From positions 1-64,000 of the forward strand of contig NZ_FOMZ01000006.1 of the NCBI RefSeq assembly GCF_900112765.1: DNA of 64,000 nt, read 5' to 3'. The position numbers and the translations under genes were made by a program. Below are positions 50,889-60,393 of this stretch, piece after piece. The notes beneath the pieces are model-generated. The model did not search any database. It had not been told where the DNA came from and saw nothing but the letters and a program-made list of their open reading frames with translations. This DNA comes from Actinopolyspora alba (GTDB lineage: Bacteria; Actinomycetota; Actinomycetes; Mycobacteriales; Pseudonocardiaceae). Each line of letters opens with the position of its first letter. Position 1 is the stretch's first letter.

Positions 50889-52340
50889 TCAGTTCGTTCC
50901 CCGCCGGGAGGCGGCTGTGTTGATTTCCGGGTGGGCGTTCTGCACCAGCATCTTGAACTGCTCGTGGAACCAGTGCCCCGCCAGTGGCGAGTTCGGCAGC
51001 GCTCCGGTGGGGTTGTTGCCCGCCTCGGGTGCGACGTAGTCGGGGTCGCACATCGGGTCGGCCTGCTTGCCTTCGTCGTTCGGGATCTCCTCGCTGGAGC
51101 CGTCGGATTCGCCCGGTGGCTTCGTCCACACGAACGCGTCGATATTCGCGTTCGGGTGGCCGGAGGGGGACGCCTGCGGTGGTACGCCGATTCCGGCACC
51201 GCTTACGTTGCACCACAGACCGCGGTGGACACGCCGGTCCACCTTAGATTCCTCGATGTAGGTGTTCAGATCGGTGCTGGAACTCTCCTGGGTGGGTCGT
51301 TCCGAACCGCCCCAACCGTTACGCCCGGTGTCGATGATCGTACCGATGTCGCTGGGCCAACCCCGATTGACGAACTCGTCGTGCAGAGCGGCCGCGAAAT
51401 CGGACTCGTCGAAGTTCGGATTCCACTCGTAGAACTGTCCGGACCTGACCTGGCCCCCGCCGACTCGGGCGTTGGGATCGGTCAGGAACGGTTCTTCCGT
51501 AGGCGTGTAGTTCGACGTGTTGGTCGCGAAACCGTCGACGCTCTGTAGCCCGTCCTCGGTTCCCCGCACGACATCGGTGTAGAACTGCGCCGTCTGGGTC
51601 AGATTGTTGTTCCATCCCAGCCAGCCGGAATGCGCGAAATCCATGTACGTGTAGACGTTCGAAATGTCGTGCAGCTGGTTGAGGGCGTACTGCATGGCAT
51701 CCACCTGGATACCGCTGGACTTCGCCTCGGCGCATTCCGGATCGTCCAGATTGGTGACCAGGTTGGGCAGCCCGTCGGGCTCGACCACCGTGGTGATCCG
51801 GATGTCGTTGTACTTGGGATCGTCCATCACGTCGGTGATGGGGTCGATGTAGTCGTTCTTGTAGCGCTGCAGGCCCTGCTGCGTCAGCGGCAGCTCACCG
51901 CTCGACGCCAGCGCGGCGCAGTCCCTCCCGGGCAGGTCGTAGATGACGAACGAGGCCGTGATCGGCCCGGAGCCCTGCTGCGCCAGCGCCTCGTCGAGGT
52001 GCTCGCGCAGACTCAGCCGACCACTGTTGGCCTCGCCGCCCTCGATCGCCGCGATGCGGTCGAGCCACACCGCGGTGGGGTACGACTTGACCCGCTGCAT
52101 CTTGGCTTTGAGGTCGGAGTCCTGTGTTTGGTCGATGGACGACTGGACGTTCTCGGCATAGTCGGGATTCACGTAGGAGGTGGCTCCCTCGAAGGGATTG
52201 TCCACATGGGCGGGAGCTGCCTCCGACGAGGCCGGGGCCAGCATGGGAACCGCCGCCGTCATCGCCAACGCGACGAATCCCGGCACGACGCGACGCCAAG
52301 CTGGTCTGCGCCCCTGCTCGGGTAATGAGTTGGATGGCAT
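50889..52340 (-). CDS. Secreted GH6 cellulase (probably cellobiohydrolase)
   Basis: A 483-residue exported protein. Signal peptide about 1-42 (RRVVPGFVALAMTAAVPML, then APASSEAAPA). The GH6 active site is clear: FVIYDLPGRDCAALASSGEL (about 131-150, proton-network Asp near 140), TVVEPDGLPNLVTN (about 184-197) and YMDFAHSGWLGWNNN. The late catalytic region is AFVWTKPPGESDGSS. The mature length of about 440 is that of exo-acting GH6 such as Thermobifida Cel6B (the endo form is near 290), so cellobiose release from the non-reducing end is likely. No carbohydrate-binding module is attached. AAGGAG precedes the ATG at 52340. A perfect CebR palindrome lies 135 bp upstream. Confidence 0.92.
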   Translation of the reverse strand: MPSNSLPEQGRRPAWRRVVPGFVALAMTAAVPMLAPASSEAAPAHVDNPFEGATSYVNPDYAENVQSSIDQTQDSDLKAKMQRVKSYPTAVWLDRIAAIEGGEANSGRLSLREHLDEALAQQGSGPITASFVIYDLPGRDCAALASSGELPLTQQGLQRYKNDYIDPITDVMDDPKYNDIRITTVVEPDGLPNLVTNLDDPECAEAKSSGIQVDAMQYALNQLHDISNVYTYMDFAHSGWLGWNNNLTQTAQFYTDVVRGTEDGLQSVDGFATNTSNYTPTEEPFLTDPNARVGGGQVRSGQFYEWNPNFDESDFAAALHDEFVNRGWPSDIGTIIDTGRNGWGGSERPTQESSSTDLNTYIEESKVDRRVHRGLWCNVSGAGIGVPPQASPSGHPNANIDAFVWTKPPGESDGSSEEIPNDEGKQADPMCDPDYVAPEAGNNPTGALPNSPLAGHWFHEQFKMLVQNAHPEINTAASRRGTN

Positions 52341-52474
52341 GCGAGATGCTCCTTGCCGTTTTCGGTTCCGCCGGTGACCGGTTGGCGGCCCGGCCACCGT
52401 CGACTGAGCGCAGCGGAGGAAGCTACGCCGAATCATTCCTCCCGAACCCGGAACCACTCGGTGATTCAGATCAC

Positions 52475-52488
52475 TGGGAGCGCTCCCA
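52475..52488. promoter_or_regulatory. Perfect CebR operator (GH6 promoter region)
   Basis: TGGGAGCGCTCCCA is identical to the Streptomyces CebR consensus and fully palindromic. It lies between the divergent GH6 and transporter genes, 135-148 bp before the GH6 start. Confidence 0.8.
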
Positions 52489-52673
52489 AGCTAGCGATTC
52501 GTACGCGTTGCGTAAACCCCTGAATTTGAACCTCCCAGTGGTGTCGGTTCGGTCGCGGACGCAGTTGATCACGTTGTGTTGTCCGATTTGGCTGCTGTGT
52601 CAGCCTGCTGTCCTCGTCTTTCGTGTGACTTACTTGACAATCCACGGGTCCGCGAGCAGTCTTTCACGACTAG

Positions 52674-52687
52674 TGAGAGCGCTCCCA
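52674..52687. promoter_or_regulatory. CebR operator before the cellobiose transporter genes
   Basis: TGAGAGCGCTCCCA differs from the consensus at one position. It lies 101-114 bp upstream of the substrate-binding-protein start. Just upstream TTGACA (52634-52639) suggests a -35 box, so bound repressor would sit downstream of or over the promoter. Confidence 0.75.
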
Positions 52688-52787
52688 GCAAGACGAACGA
52701 GTGAGCCGGTGGGGAAGATGTCCGGGCGTGCGCTTCGCGGTCCGGGCACCGCTGTCGGCTCCATCGACGCCGCGACAAGGAGTGGTA

Positions 52788-54113
52788 ATGCGGCACAGAA
52801 GGTTATCCGGGGTGATCGTGCTCATCCTGGTGCTGGCGTCGAGCCTGTTGTCGGGGTGCGCCCGGGAACAGGACGACGAGCGGACCCTGACCTACTGGGC
52901 GAGCAATCAGGGCAACAGTCCGCAACAGGACCGCAGGATTCTGAACGAGGAGTTCGAGAAGTTCACCGCCCGTACGGGTATCGAGGTGAACGTCGAGGTG
53001 ATCGGCTGGGGGGATCTACTGAACAAGATTCTGGGGTCGGCTGTTTCCGGAGTGGGACCGGACGTGGTCAATCTCGGAAACACATGGGCGGCTTCGTTGC
53101 AGGCCACGGGTGCCTTCGTGCCGTTCACCGAGGAACGGATGCAGCGGTTGGGTGGACGCGACCGTTTCCTGGAAACCAGCATGAGCTCCACCGGCATGTC
53201 CGGTAGGCCACCGTCCTCGGTTCCGTTGTACGGACTTTCCTACGGGGTCTTCTACAACAAGGCGATGTTCCGCGAGGCGGGAATCGAACAACCGCCGGAG
53301 AACTGGTCGGAGTTCGTCGACGTCGCCCGTGACCTCACTCGGCCGAGCCAGGACCAATGGGGGATGACGCTGGCAGGCGCCAGCTACACCGAGAACGCGC
53401 ACTTCGCCTTCATGCTCGGGAACCAGGAGGGGGCCCAGCTGTTCGACTCGAACGGCAGGGCGACGTTCGCCTCACCGCGGATGGCCTCCGGCGTGCAGCG
53501 CTACGTGGAGCTGATGAGCGAACACCGGGTGGTCAACCCCGATGATGCCGAGATCGGCTCGGCCACCGAGGCCGTGGGCAATTTCGCCACCGGTGAGGCC
53601 GGGATGCTGGTGGCGCAGAACAGCTCGATCGCCGCGATCCGGGCCGCCGGTATGTCGGACAGCGAGTGGGGGGTGTTCCCGCTCCCGACTCCGGATCCGC
53701 TGCCCGAGGGCGGGGAGGCGGTCCGCAGTCACGTCGCCGGAACCAACATCGCGGTGTACCGCAACAGCGAGAACAAGGACGCCGCGATCGAGTTGGTCAA
53801 GTTTCTGACCAGTGCTGAAGAGCAGAGCATTCTCAACGAGAAGTACGGCAGCCTGCCCGTGGTCTCGGATGCCTACGACAATCCCGCCTTCAACACCGAC
53901 GCGTTGCGTACTTTCTCCCGAATACTCGCCGAGTCATCGAAGCAGGTTCCGATGATTCCCAACGAGAACCGGTTCGAGACCACGGTCGGAGCCGCGGTGC
54001 GTGACCTGTTCGCCAGAGCTGGTACCAACCGCTCGGTGCGCCGCGAGGACATCGCGGAGGCACTGGACCAGGCCCAGCAGAAGATGCGGAGCGGTGGAGG
54101 TTCGACACGATGA
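52788..54113 (+). CDS. cebE: Cello-oligosaccharide ABC transporter substrate-binding lipoprotein
   Basis: A 441-residue family-1 extracellular solute-binding lipoprotein. The signal ends in the lipobox LLSGC (acylated Cys near 22). Core phrases include LTYWASNQGNSPQQDRRIL, GPDVVNLGNTWAASLQATG, YGVFYNKAMFREAGI, FVDVARDLTRP and the late GTNIAVYRNSENKDAAIELVKFL. Two permeases, a GH1 beta-glucosidase and an MsiK-like ATPase follow, and a CebR operator precedes it. That arrangement is the Streptomyces cebEFG-bglC locus, so cellobiose and cellotriose are the likely ligands. AAGGAG precedes the ATG at 52788. The name is based on context more than on sequence. Confidence 0.82.
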   Translation: MRHRRLSGVIVLILVLASSLLSGCAREQDDERTLTYWASNQGNSPQQDRRILNEEFEKFTARTGIEVNVEVIGWGDLLNKILGSAVSGVGPDVVNLGNTWAASLQATGAFVPFTEERMQRLGGRDRFLETSMSSTGMSGRPPSSVPLYGLSYGVFYNKAMFREAGIEQPPENWSEFVDVARDLTRPSQDQWGMTLAGASYTENAHFAFMLGNQEGAQLFDSNGRATFASPRMASGVQRYVELMSEHRVVNPDDAEIGSATEAVGNFATGEAGMLVAQNSSIAAIRAAGMSDSEWGVFPLPTPDPLPEGGEAVRSHVAGTNIAVYRNSENKDAAIELVKFLTSAEEQSILNEKYGSLPVVSDAYDNPAFNTDALRTFSRILAESSKQVPMIPNENRFETTVGAAVRDLFARAGTNRSVRREDIAEALDQAQQKMRSGGGSTR

Positions 54114-55081
54114 CGGTGACCAGCACCGCTTCGACGGCACCACCTTCCGGCACCGAGCCGAACGGTTCCCGAACCAGACGTCCCAGGATCAGCAAACGCA
54201 GCGTGCCCTACCTGCTGCTGGCGCCCGCGCTCTTCTTCGAGTTGCTGGTGCACATCGTGCCGATGCTCGGTGGGCTCTGGATGAGCTTTCTACGGCTCAA
54301 CCAGTTCTTCCTGCGTGAGTGGATGAGCGCTCCGTTCACCGGGCTGCAGAACTACCGCTTCGCGCTGGATTTCGACGGCGCCGCCGGGGTCGAGCTGTTC
54401 CAGTCCTTCGCAGTGACCATCGCCTTCGCGGTCATCACCGTGGGGGTGTCCTGGGTGATGGGACTGGCCGCGGCGCTGTTCCTGCAGCGGTCCTTCCCCG
54501 GCAGGACTCTGTTGCGCGGGCTGTTCCTGGTGCCCTACGCACTGCCGATCTACACCTCGGTGATGATCTGGAAGTTCATGCTCGACCGCAGTGACGGCAT
54601 GGTCAACGCGACGTTGTCCGACCTGGGGCTGGGCGGTGAACGTTTCTGGCTGCTCGGCAACAACGCGTTCCTGAGTCTGACGGTGACCGCGATATGGCGG
54701 TTGTGGCCGTTCGCCTTCCTGGCTCTGATGGCGGGGTTGCAGTCCATTCCGACCGACATCTACGACGCCGCCGCGGTGGACGGCGCCGGGCTCTGGCAGC
54801 AGATACGCACGATCACCGTGCCGATGTTGCAGCCGGTCAGTCAGGTGCTGATCCTGGTGCTGTTCCTGTGGACGTTCAACGACTTCAACGTTCCCTATCT
54901 GCTGTTCAACCAGGCGGTTCCCTCCTCGGCGAATCTCATATCGATCCACATCTATCAGAACTCGTTCTTGACCTGGAACTTCGGACTCGGATCGGCCATG
55001 TCGACCCTGTTGCTGCTGTTCCTGCTCGTCATCACCGCCGGGTACCTGATGCTGACTTCGAGGAGGAGCCGCAATGCGTGA
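54110..55081 (+). CDS. cebF: Cello-oligosaccharide ABC transporter permease
   Basis: A 323-residue MalF-type permease. A 30-residue polar N-terminus is followed by six hydrophobic segments, starting YLLLAPALFFELLVHIVPML. The ATPase-contact EAA loop reads DIYDAAAVDGAGLWQQIRTI (about 218-237). The ATG at 54110 overlaps the binding-protein stop by 4 bp, and the gene overlaps the next permease by 8 bp. The pair forms the channel of the importer and should use the MsiK-like ATPase encoded 1.6 kb downstream. Confidence 0.88.
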   Translation: MTVTSTASTAPPSGTEPNGSRTRRPRISKRSVPYLLLAPALFFELLVHIVPMLGGLWMSFLRLNQFFLREWMSAPFTGLQNYRFALDFDGAAGVELFQSFAVTIAFAVITVGVSWVMGLAAALFLQRSFPGRTLLRGLFLVPYALPIYTSVMIWKFMLDRSDGMVNATLSDLGLGGERFWLLGNNAFLSLTVTAIWRLWPFAFLALMAGLQSIPTDIYDAAAVDGAGLWQQIRTITVPMLQPVSQVLILVLFLWTFNDFNVPYLLFNQAVPSSANLISIHIYQNSFLTWNFGLGSAMSTLLLLFLLVITAGYLMLTSRRSRNA

Positions 55082-55913
55082 GCCACGCTGGTTCCAGTGG
55101 GTTCGCGGTGTAGGACTGTGCCTGCTGACGCTGTTCACCGTCATACCGCTTTACGTCATGGTGACGACCTCGGTGAAGCCCCTGTCCGACGTGCAGGACA
55201 CGTTTCAGTGGTTGCCCTCGGCACTGACGCTGGAGCCCTACGTCGACATGTGGTCGACCGTGCGGCTGGCCGACTACTTCGTCAACAGTGCCGTGGTCTC
55301 GCTGGGGGCGGCAGCCTTCTCGGTGTTGATAGCGCTGTTCGCCGCCTACGCGATCAGCCGTTATCGCTTTCGGGGGCGTGACGCCTTCAGGTTCACCGTG
55401 CTGTCCACCCAGATGTTTCCGGGCATTCTGTTCCTGCTGCCGCTGTACCTGATCTACGCCACTGTCGGACAGGCAACGGGAATCGTTCTCCAGGGCAGCC
55501 ACATCGGCCTGATCATCACGTACCTGACCTTCTCGCTCCCCTTCTCGATCTGGATGCTGGTCAGTTACTTCGACTCGATCCCGGTCGATCTCGACGAAGC
55601 GGCCTACATCGACGGAGCCGGCCCGGTCCAGACGTTGTGGCGGGTCGTGATCCCGGCCGCGAAACCGGGCATAGCCGCGGTGTCGATCTACGCGTTCATG
55701 ACGGCCTGGGGCGAGACCCTGTTCGCCTCCATCATGACCGATTCCGATTCCACGACCCTCGCGATCGGGCTGCGTGATTACTCCACACAGTCCACGGTCT
55801 ACTGGAACGAGGTGATGTCGGCCTCGTTGGTGGTCAGCATTCCGGTCGTGCTGGGTTTCCTGGCCCTGCAGCGTTACCTCGTGCAGGGGCTGACGGCTGG
55901 AGCCGTCAAGTGA
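55074..55913 (+). CDS. cebG: Cello-oligosaccharide ABC transporter permease
   Basis: A 279-residue MalG-type permease with six hydrophobic segments, opening GLCLLTLFTVIPLYVMVTTS. The EAA loop is VDLDEAAYIDGAGPVQTLWRV (in part, about 170-189). The C-terminus ends LALQRYLVQGLTAGAVK, the usual end of MalG-type permeases that contacts the ATPase. It overlaps the preceding permease by 8 bp and lies 88 bp before the beta-glucosidase gene. Confidence 0.88.
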   Translation: MREPRWFQWVRGVGLCLLTLFTVIPLYVMVTTSVKPLSDVQDTFQWLPSALTLEPYVDMWSTVRLADYFVNSAVVSLGAAAFSVLIALFAAYAISRYRFRGRDAFRFTVLSTQMFPGILFLLPLYLIYATVGQATGIVLQGSHIGLIITYLTFSLPFSIWMLVSYFDSIPVDLDEAAYIDGAGPVQTLWRVVIPAAKPGIAAVSIYAFMTAWGETLFASIMTDSDSTTLAIGLRDYSTQSTVYWNEVMSASLVVSIPVVLGFLALQRYLVQGLTAGAVK

Positions 55914-56001
55914 GCCGGGGGAGTGGAGCCGTCCCCGGCCGTTTCGTTCGGCGCCTTACGGCGGGTCCGGACTTCGCAACAGCGGAAATGGAGCCAACGA
56001 G

Positions 56002-57411
56002 TTGACTGGCGAATCTACTTTTCCCACCTTCCCCGACGGTTTCAGGTGGGGAGTGGCGACCTCGGCCTATCAGATCGAAGGGGCGGTGGACGTCAACGGG
56101 CGCGGGGCGTCCATCTGGGACACCTTCTCGCACCGAGCCGGTGCGGTGGACAACGGTGACACCGGCGATGTGGCCTGCGACCACTACCACCGTTACGGGG
56201 AGGACATCGCGCTGATGCGCGAGCTGGGGGTCGACAGCTATCGGTTCTCGGTGGCCTGGCCCCGGATACAGCCGCAGGGCAGCGGTACGCCGAGCAGTGC
56301 GGGGCTCGACTTCTACTCGCGGTTGGTCGACGAACTGCTCGCGGCGGGCATCGAACCGTGCCTGACGCTGTACCACTGGGATCTGCCCCAGCGGCTCGAG
56401 GAAGCGGGCGGATGGTGTGAACGCGACACGGCAGGCCGGTTCGCCGACTACGCGGCGATCGTGCACCGCGAGCTCGGTGACCGGGTGCGGTTGTGGACGA
56501 CGCTCAACGAACCGTTCTGCGCCGCGTTCCTCGGCTACGCCGAGGGCAGGCACGCGCCCGGTGCCAGGGAAGGCCACGAGGCGCTCGCCGCCGCCCACCA
56601 CCTCCTGCTGGGCCACGGCGCCGCGACAGCCGCGATGCGTGCGCAGCGTTACGGTGACGAGTCGTTCGGGATCACGCTCAACCTGAATCCGGTGACACCG
56701 GTCAGCGACTCCCCCGAGGACGTGGCCGCGGCCAGGCGCTACGAGTGCTACCAGAATCTCGCGTTCTCCGATCCGGTGCTGGCCGGGAGCTATCCGGACG
56801 TCGAAAGCACGGTGTGGGGTGAGATCAGTGACTTCTCCTTCCGGCGCGGTGGTGACCTGGAACTGATCGGCACAGAGCTCGACTTCCTGGGGGTGAACAA
56901 CTACTTCCCGGCGTACGTGCGGGCCGCACCCTTCGAGAGCGTCGATCCGAAGCTGCGCACGGCCGATGACATCGGGATCGAACTCGATCCCCCCGAGTCG
57001 CTGCGACGGACCACGATGAACTGGCCGGTGGAGGCGGCGGGACTGTCCCGACTGCTGCTGTGGCTCGGGGAACGCTACCCCGAGCTCCCACCGATCTACA
57101 TCACCGAGAACGGAACGAGTGGATTCGACGCGCCGGACGGCGAGGGCGAGATCCACGACGGGCACCGCATCGAGTATCTGGACACTCATCTGCGCGAACT
57201 GCGCGGCGCGATGCGCGCCGGGGTCGTCGTGCACGGCTACTACTGCTGGTCGTTGTTGGACAACTTCGAGTGGGCCGAGGGGTACAAGCAGCGTTTCGGC
57301 CTGGTGTACGTGGACTTCGAGTCCCAACGACGAGTCCGCAAGGACAGCTTCGACTGGTACCGCCGCGCCGTCGCGCACTCGCGGGAACCCGACGGATCGC
57401 TGACCGGCTGA
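56002..57411 (+). CDS. bglC: GH1 beta-glucosidase
   Basis: A 469-residue GH1 enzyme without signal peptide, so cytoplasmic. The acid/base Glu is in WTTLNEPFCAAFLGYAEG (about E170) and the nucleophile Glu in YITENGTSGFD (about E369). The opening FRWGVATSAYQIEGAV and the late YYCWSLLDNFEWAEGY are GH1 hallmarks. It hydrolyses imported cellobiose to glucose. The start is TTG at 56002, after ATGGAGCC; an ATG nearby at 55987 hits a stop within six codons. It sits between the permeases and the ATPase gene in the same direction, as bglC follows cebEFG in Streptomyces. Confidence 0.93.
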   Translation: MTGESTFPTFPDGFRWGVATSAYQIEGAVDVNGRGASIWDTFSHRAGAVDNGDTGDVACDHYHRYGEDIALMRELGVDSYRFSVAWPRIQPQGSGTPSSAGLDFYSRLVDELLAAGIEPCLTLYHWDLPQRLEEAGGWCERDTAGRFADYAAIVHRELGDRVRLWTTLNEPFCAAFLGYAEGRHAPGAREGHEALAAAHHLLLGHGAATAAMRAQRYGDESFGITLNLNPVTPVSDSPEDVAAARRYECYQNLAFSDPVLAGSYPDVESTVWGEISDFSFRRGGDLELIGTELDFLGVNNYFPAYVRAAPFESVDPKLRTADDIGIELDPPESLRRTTMNWPVEAAGLSRLLLWLGERYPELPPIYITENGTSGFDAPDGEGEIHDGHRIEYLDTHLRELRGAMRAGVVVHGYYCWSLLDNFEWAEGYKQRFGLVYVDFESQRRVRKDSFDWYRRAVAHSREPDGSLTG

Positions 57412-57540
57412 CGCCCTGTTCGATTCCGGCCCCGGTGCGCCCCTCCCGCGGCCGGGGCCGCGGCCCGCGGCTCCGGTGTCGTCCACCGAAGCGCCGCGGG
57501 CGGCTTCCACCCGCACATCCGAACGAATTGGAATACCGCC

Positions 57541-58635
57541 ATGGCAGAAGTCGAATACCGCGCCGCCACGAGAGCTTATCCGAGCACACCGCCGGTCCGG
57601 GCGGTGGACTCACTGGACCTCGAGATCGGTGACGGCGAGTTCCTGGTACTGGTGGGGCCTTCCGGCTCCGGGAAGTCGACGGCGCTGCGCATGCTCGCGG
57701 GGCTGGAGGACGTCGACGAGGGCGGCATCTCGATCGGCAGCGCCGACGTCACCGGCACTCCTCCCAAGGCGCGCGACATAGCGATGGTGTTTCAGTCCTA
57801 CGCGCTGTACCCGCACATGACGGTCGGCGAGAACATGGGGTTCGCCTTGAAACTGCGCAAGACCCCCAAGGACGTGATACGCCGCAAGGTCGCCGAAGCG
57901 GCCGACATGCTGGATCTGCGCGAGTTCCTCGACCGCAAGCCACGTGCCCTGTCCGGTGGGCAACGGCAGCGGGTCGCGATGGGCAGGGCCATCGTCCGGG
58001 ATCCGAGCGTGTTCCTGATGGACGAGCCCCTGTCCAACCTCGATGCCAAACTGCGGGTGGAGACCCGCGCGAACATCGCCGCCCTGCAGCGGAAACTGGG
58101 CACCACCACCATCTACGTCACCCACGATCAGGTCGAGGCCATGACCATGGGAGACCGGGTGGCGGTGTTGGACGGGGGAGTCCTGCAGCAGGTCGCCGCC
58201 CCGCGTGAGCTCTACGACAACCCCGCCAACTCGTTCGTCGCCGGATTCATCGGATCACCCGCGATGAATCTGGAGACCGTCCCGTCGCGGGGAGACAGCG
58301 TGTTGCTCGGCGGTCATCGGGTCGAACTGCCCCGCGCCGCACAGGCCGCGGCGGAGGGGCTCGACGAGGTGATGTTCGGGGTGCGCCCGGAGGCGCTGCG
58401 TCCGGTACCCGCCGAGGAGGAGGGAATCCGGATGGACGTGGAGCTCGTCGAGGAACTGGGGGCCGACGCCCTGGTCATCGGCTCCGTGGACGTCTCGGGT
58501 GCCGCCAAGCGGTTCACGGTTCGTACCGACGGCCGCGGCGTTCCCGGAGCGGGGGAGACGCTGAACCTGGTGCTGCGGGACCACGAGGAGGTGCACCTGT
58601 TCCACCCCAGCACCGGTCAGCGGCTCGTCGCGTGA
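57541..58635 (+). CDS. msiK: MsiK/UgpC-type multi-sugar ABC transporter ATPase
   Basis: A 364-residue ABC ATPase with Walker A GPSGSGKSTALRMLAGLE (about 39-56), Q-loop MVFQSYALYPHMTV, signature ALSGGQRQRVAMGRAIV and Walker B FLMDEPLSNLDAKLR, then THDQVEAMTM. A C-terminal regulatory TOBE/MalK-type domain follows (about 240-364). This subclass energises many CUT1 sugar importers. In Streptomyces MsiK is encoded away from cebEFG; here it stands directly behind the transporter and beta-glucosidase genes, so it is probably dedicated to this importer. The ribosome site is weak. Confidence 0.88.
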   Translation: MAEVEYRAATRAYPSTPPVRAVDSLDLEIGDGEFLVLVGPSGSGKSTALRMLAGLEDVDEGGISIGSADVTGTPPKARDIAMVFQSYALYPHMTVGENMGFALKLRKTPKDVIRRKVAEAADMLDLREFLDRKPRALSGGQRQRVAMGRAIVRDPSVFLMDEPLSNLDAKLRVETRANIAALQRKLGTTTIYVTHDQVEAMTMGDRVAVLDGGVLQQVAAPRELYDNPANSFVAGFIGSPAMNLETVPSRGDSVLLGGHRVELPRAAQAAAEGLDEVMFGVRPEALRPVPAEEEGIRMDVELVEELGADALVIGSVDVSGAAKRFTVRTDGRGVPGAGETLNLVLRDHEEVHLFHPSTGQRLVA

Positions 58636-58658
58636 GTTGGCGGGCGCTGCCACCGGCC

Positions 58659-59867
58659 TCAACGCGGGGCTGGTCGCAGCGCCGTCGCCGCCGAGGGCGC
58701 CAGGGGAAGTGTCGGGAACAGCGCGGCCTGGTACGCGTGATAAGCGTCGGGCTTACCCGCCCACACGGTTGTCGAGGGGCGACCGTCCGGGGTCAGCTCG
58801 TGGTGCCAACTGCCCTGTCCGTAGTCGATGTGCCTCGTCCGCGCGAAGTCCCAGAACGTGGCATACCACCGCTGGTAGTAGGGCTCGGCGGTGCGTCGGT
58901 GCAGCGCGGCAGCGGTCAGGACCGCCTCGGCGGTGACCCAGTGCATTCGCTCGCGAACCTGCGGGCGGTCCTGCCAGTCCAGGGTGTAGACGAACCCGGG
59001 GTGACCGTCCGCGTGCCAACCGTGCTGTATGGCGGCCTCGAACAGATTCCGAGCGTCGGAGATCAGCCAGTTCGGTGACTCCGCCTCCCCGAGGGATGCC
59101 TCCAGCTGCAGCAGCAGTCTGGACCATTCCAGCCAGTGCCCCACAGTGGTGCCGTGCGGGCGGAACGGGTCGTGCGGACGATCGTTGTTGTAATCCGGTT
59201 CGGGCTCCCACTCGGGAGTGAAGTGCTCCGGCAGTCGCCAGCCGTGGGTACGGGCGACCTCGTCGATCAGCGTTCCGGCTATCCGCAGCGCTCGCTGGTG
59301 CCAGATCCGTTCACCGGTGACGTCGCCCGCGGCGAGCATGGCTTCCACGAGGTGCATGTTGCTGTTGGCACCACGGTAGGACTCGGTGGTCGTCCAGGCT
59401 CTGTCCCAGCTCTCCAGCCCCAGCCCCACCTGGTCGTCCCAGAAGCGGGACTCCACGACGCGCAGCGCCTCGGTGAGCAACTCCGCGGCGCCGGGGCGTT
59501 CCGCGGCCGCGGCACTACTGGTCGCCAGTACCACGAAAGCGTGTTCGTAGGCACCCTTGGTGGTGTCGACCGTGCTGGTGAACCAGCCGCCGTGCTCGGA
59601 GTCGCGCAGTTGGTCGACCAGCGCGGCGATGCCGTGGTCGGCGAGTTCCGCGGCCTCGGGTTCACCGAGCAGATGGGCGAGACTGAACACGTGTGTCATC
59701 CGGGCCGTGATCCAGGTTTCCACTGGTCGGCTCGGATTGGGGGTTCCGGCTTCGTCCAGCCATCCGAAACCACCTTCGGAGCCGCGTGCGGCCGAAGCGA
59801 AGTCGAACAGCCTGCGCCGTTCGGCCGTCAGCCACTCGTGGTGTTCCGCGGAGTCGGGATTGGTCAA
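58659..59867 (-). CDS. AGE-family epimerase/isomerase
   Basis: A 402-residue (alpha/alpha)6-barrel protein of the N-acylglucosamine 2-epimerase superfamily. Typical phrases: WITARMTHVFSLAHLLGEPE (about 50-69), GWFTSTVDTTKGAYEHAFVV, YRGANSNMHLVEAMLAAGD, GTTVGHWLEWSRLLLQLEAS and RHIDYGQGSWHHELTPDGRP. The family includes cellobiose 2-epimerase, mannose isomerase and sulfoquinovose isomerase. Position behind a cello-oligosaccharide importer makes cellobiose or glucose/mannose plausible, but sequence by eye does not decide. TTG at 59867 after AGAGGAACGACA is taken as start. It is convergent with the ATPase gene (23 bp apart). Confidence 0.85.
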   Translation of the reverse strand: MTNPDSAEHHEWLTAERRRLFDFASAARGSEGGFGWLDEAGTPNPSRPVETWITARMTHVFSLAHLLGEPEAAELADHGIAALVDQLRDSEHGGWFTSTVDTTKGAYEHAFVVLATSSAAAAERPGAAELLTEALRVVESRFWDDQVGLGLESWDRAWTTTESYRGANSNMHLVEAMLAAGDVTGERIWHQRALRIAGTLIDEVARTHGWRLPEHFTPEWEPEPDYNNDRPHDPFRPHGTTVGHWLEWSRLLLQLEASLGEAESPNWLISDARNLFEAAIQHGWHADGHPGFVYTLDWQDRPQVRERMHWVTAEAVLTAAALHRRTAEPYYQRWYATFWDFARTRHIDYGQGSWHHELTPDGRPSTTVWAGKPDAYHAYQAALFPTLPLAPSAATALRPAPR

Positions 59868-60393
59868 TGTCGTTCCTCTTATCGGGTGGATGCGATGCGT
59901 GGTGGCGAGTGATGACCGCCGCGATGGGTGCGACCCGTGCGGACTGAATCGGTACTTCCTCCCACAGTCGTCGGACGCTATCGGCACCGGTCCCCGACGG
60001 GAAGCACGGGGCGGCGGAGTGCGCTCGGTGAGCGTCCGGACGGCGACGAAGCCTCTCCCGACCGGCCGAATCGATTCCGTCGTGGGGTCGCACGGGTTGT
60101 GCGTACCAATTCTGCTGTCACTCCGGAGTGATGGGTACTTGTCGTAACCGCTGAATTGCTACCGCCGAACGGGTGACCCGTTTTGGGCGATCGATATATC
60201 GCTTTCTGTGATGAATGGTCACCGGCTCGGGTGACGTGCGATACTTTACTGATTCGATTCCGTCCGATCTGATTCGATTCAAGGTGATTGGGTTCGGAAT
60301 ACCGGGCAGGAGTCTGTCAGGCTTGAAGTGAGTCCGGTCCGGCGATCACCGGCCGACAACGACAGGCAGATACGTCCCTAAGGAGAGCGCACC
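59868..60393. other. Divergent control region before the aldolase gene with several repeats
   Basis: About 525 bp without a gene. The aldolase-proximal half is AT-richer and holds AACGGG-TGA-CCCGTT (60168-60182), GTCACC-N6-GGTGAC (60218-60235) and two copies of GATTCGATTC (60251-60260 and 60271-60280, 20 bp apart). TACTTT at about 60242 could be a -10 box. AAGGAG at 60380-60385 is the aldolase ribosome site. Regulator unknown. Confidence 0.45.
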
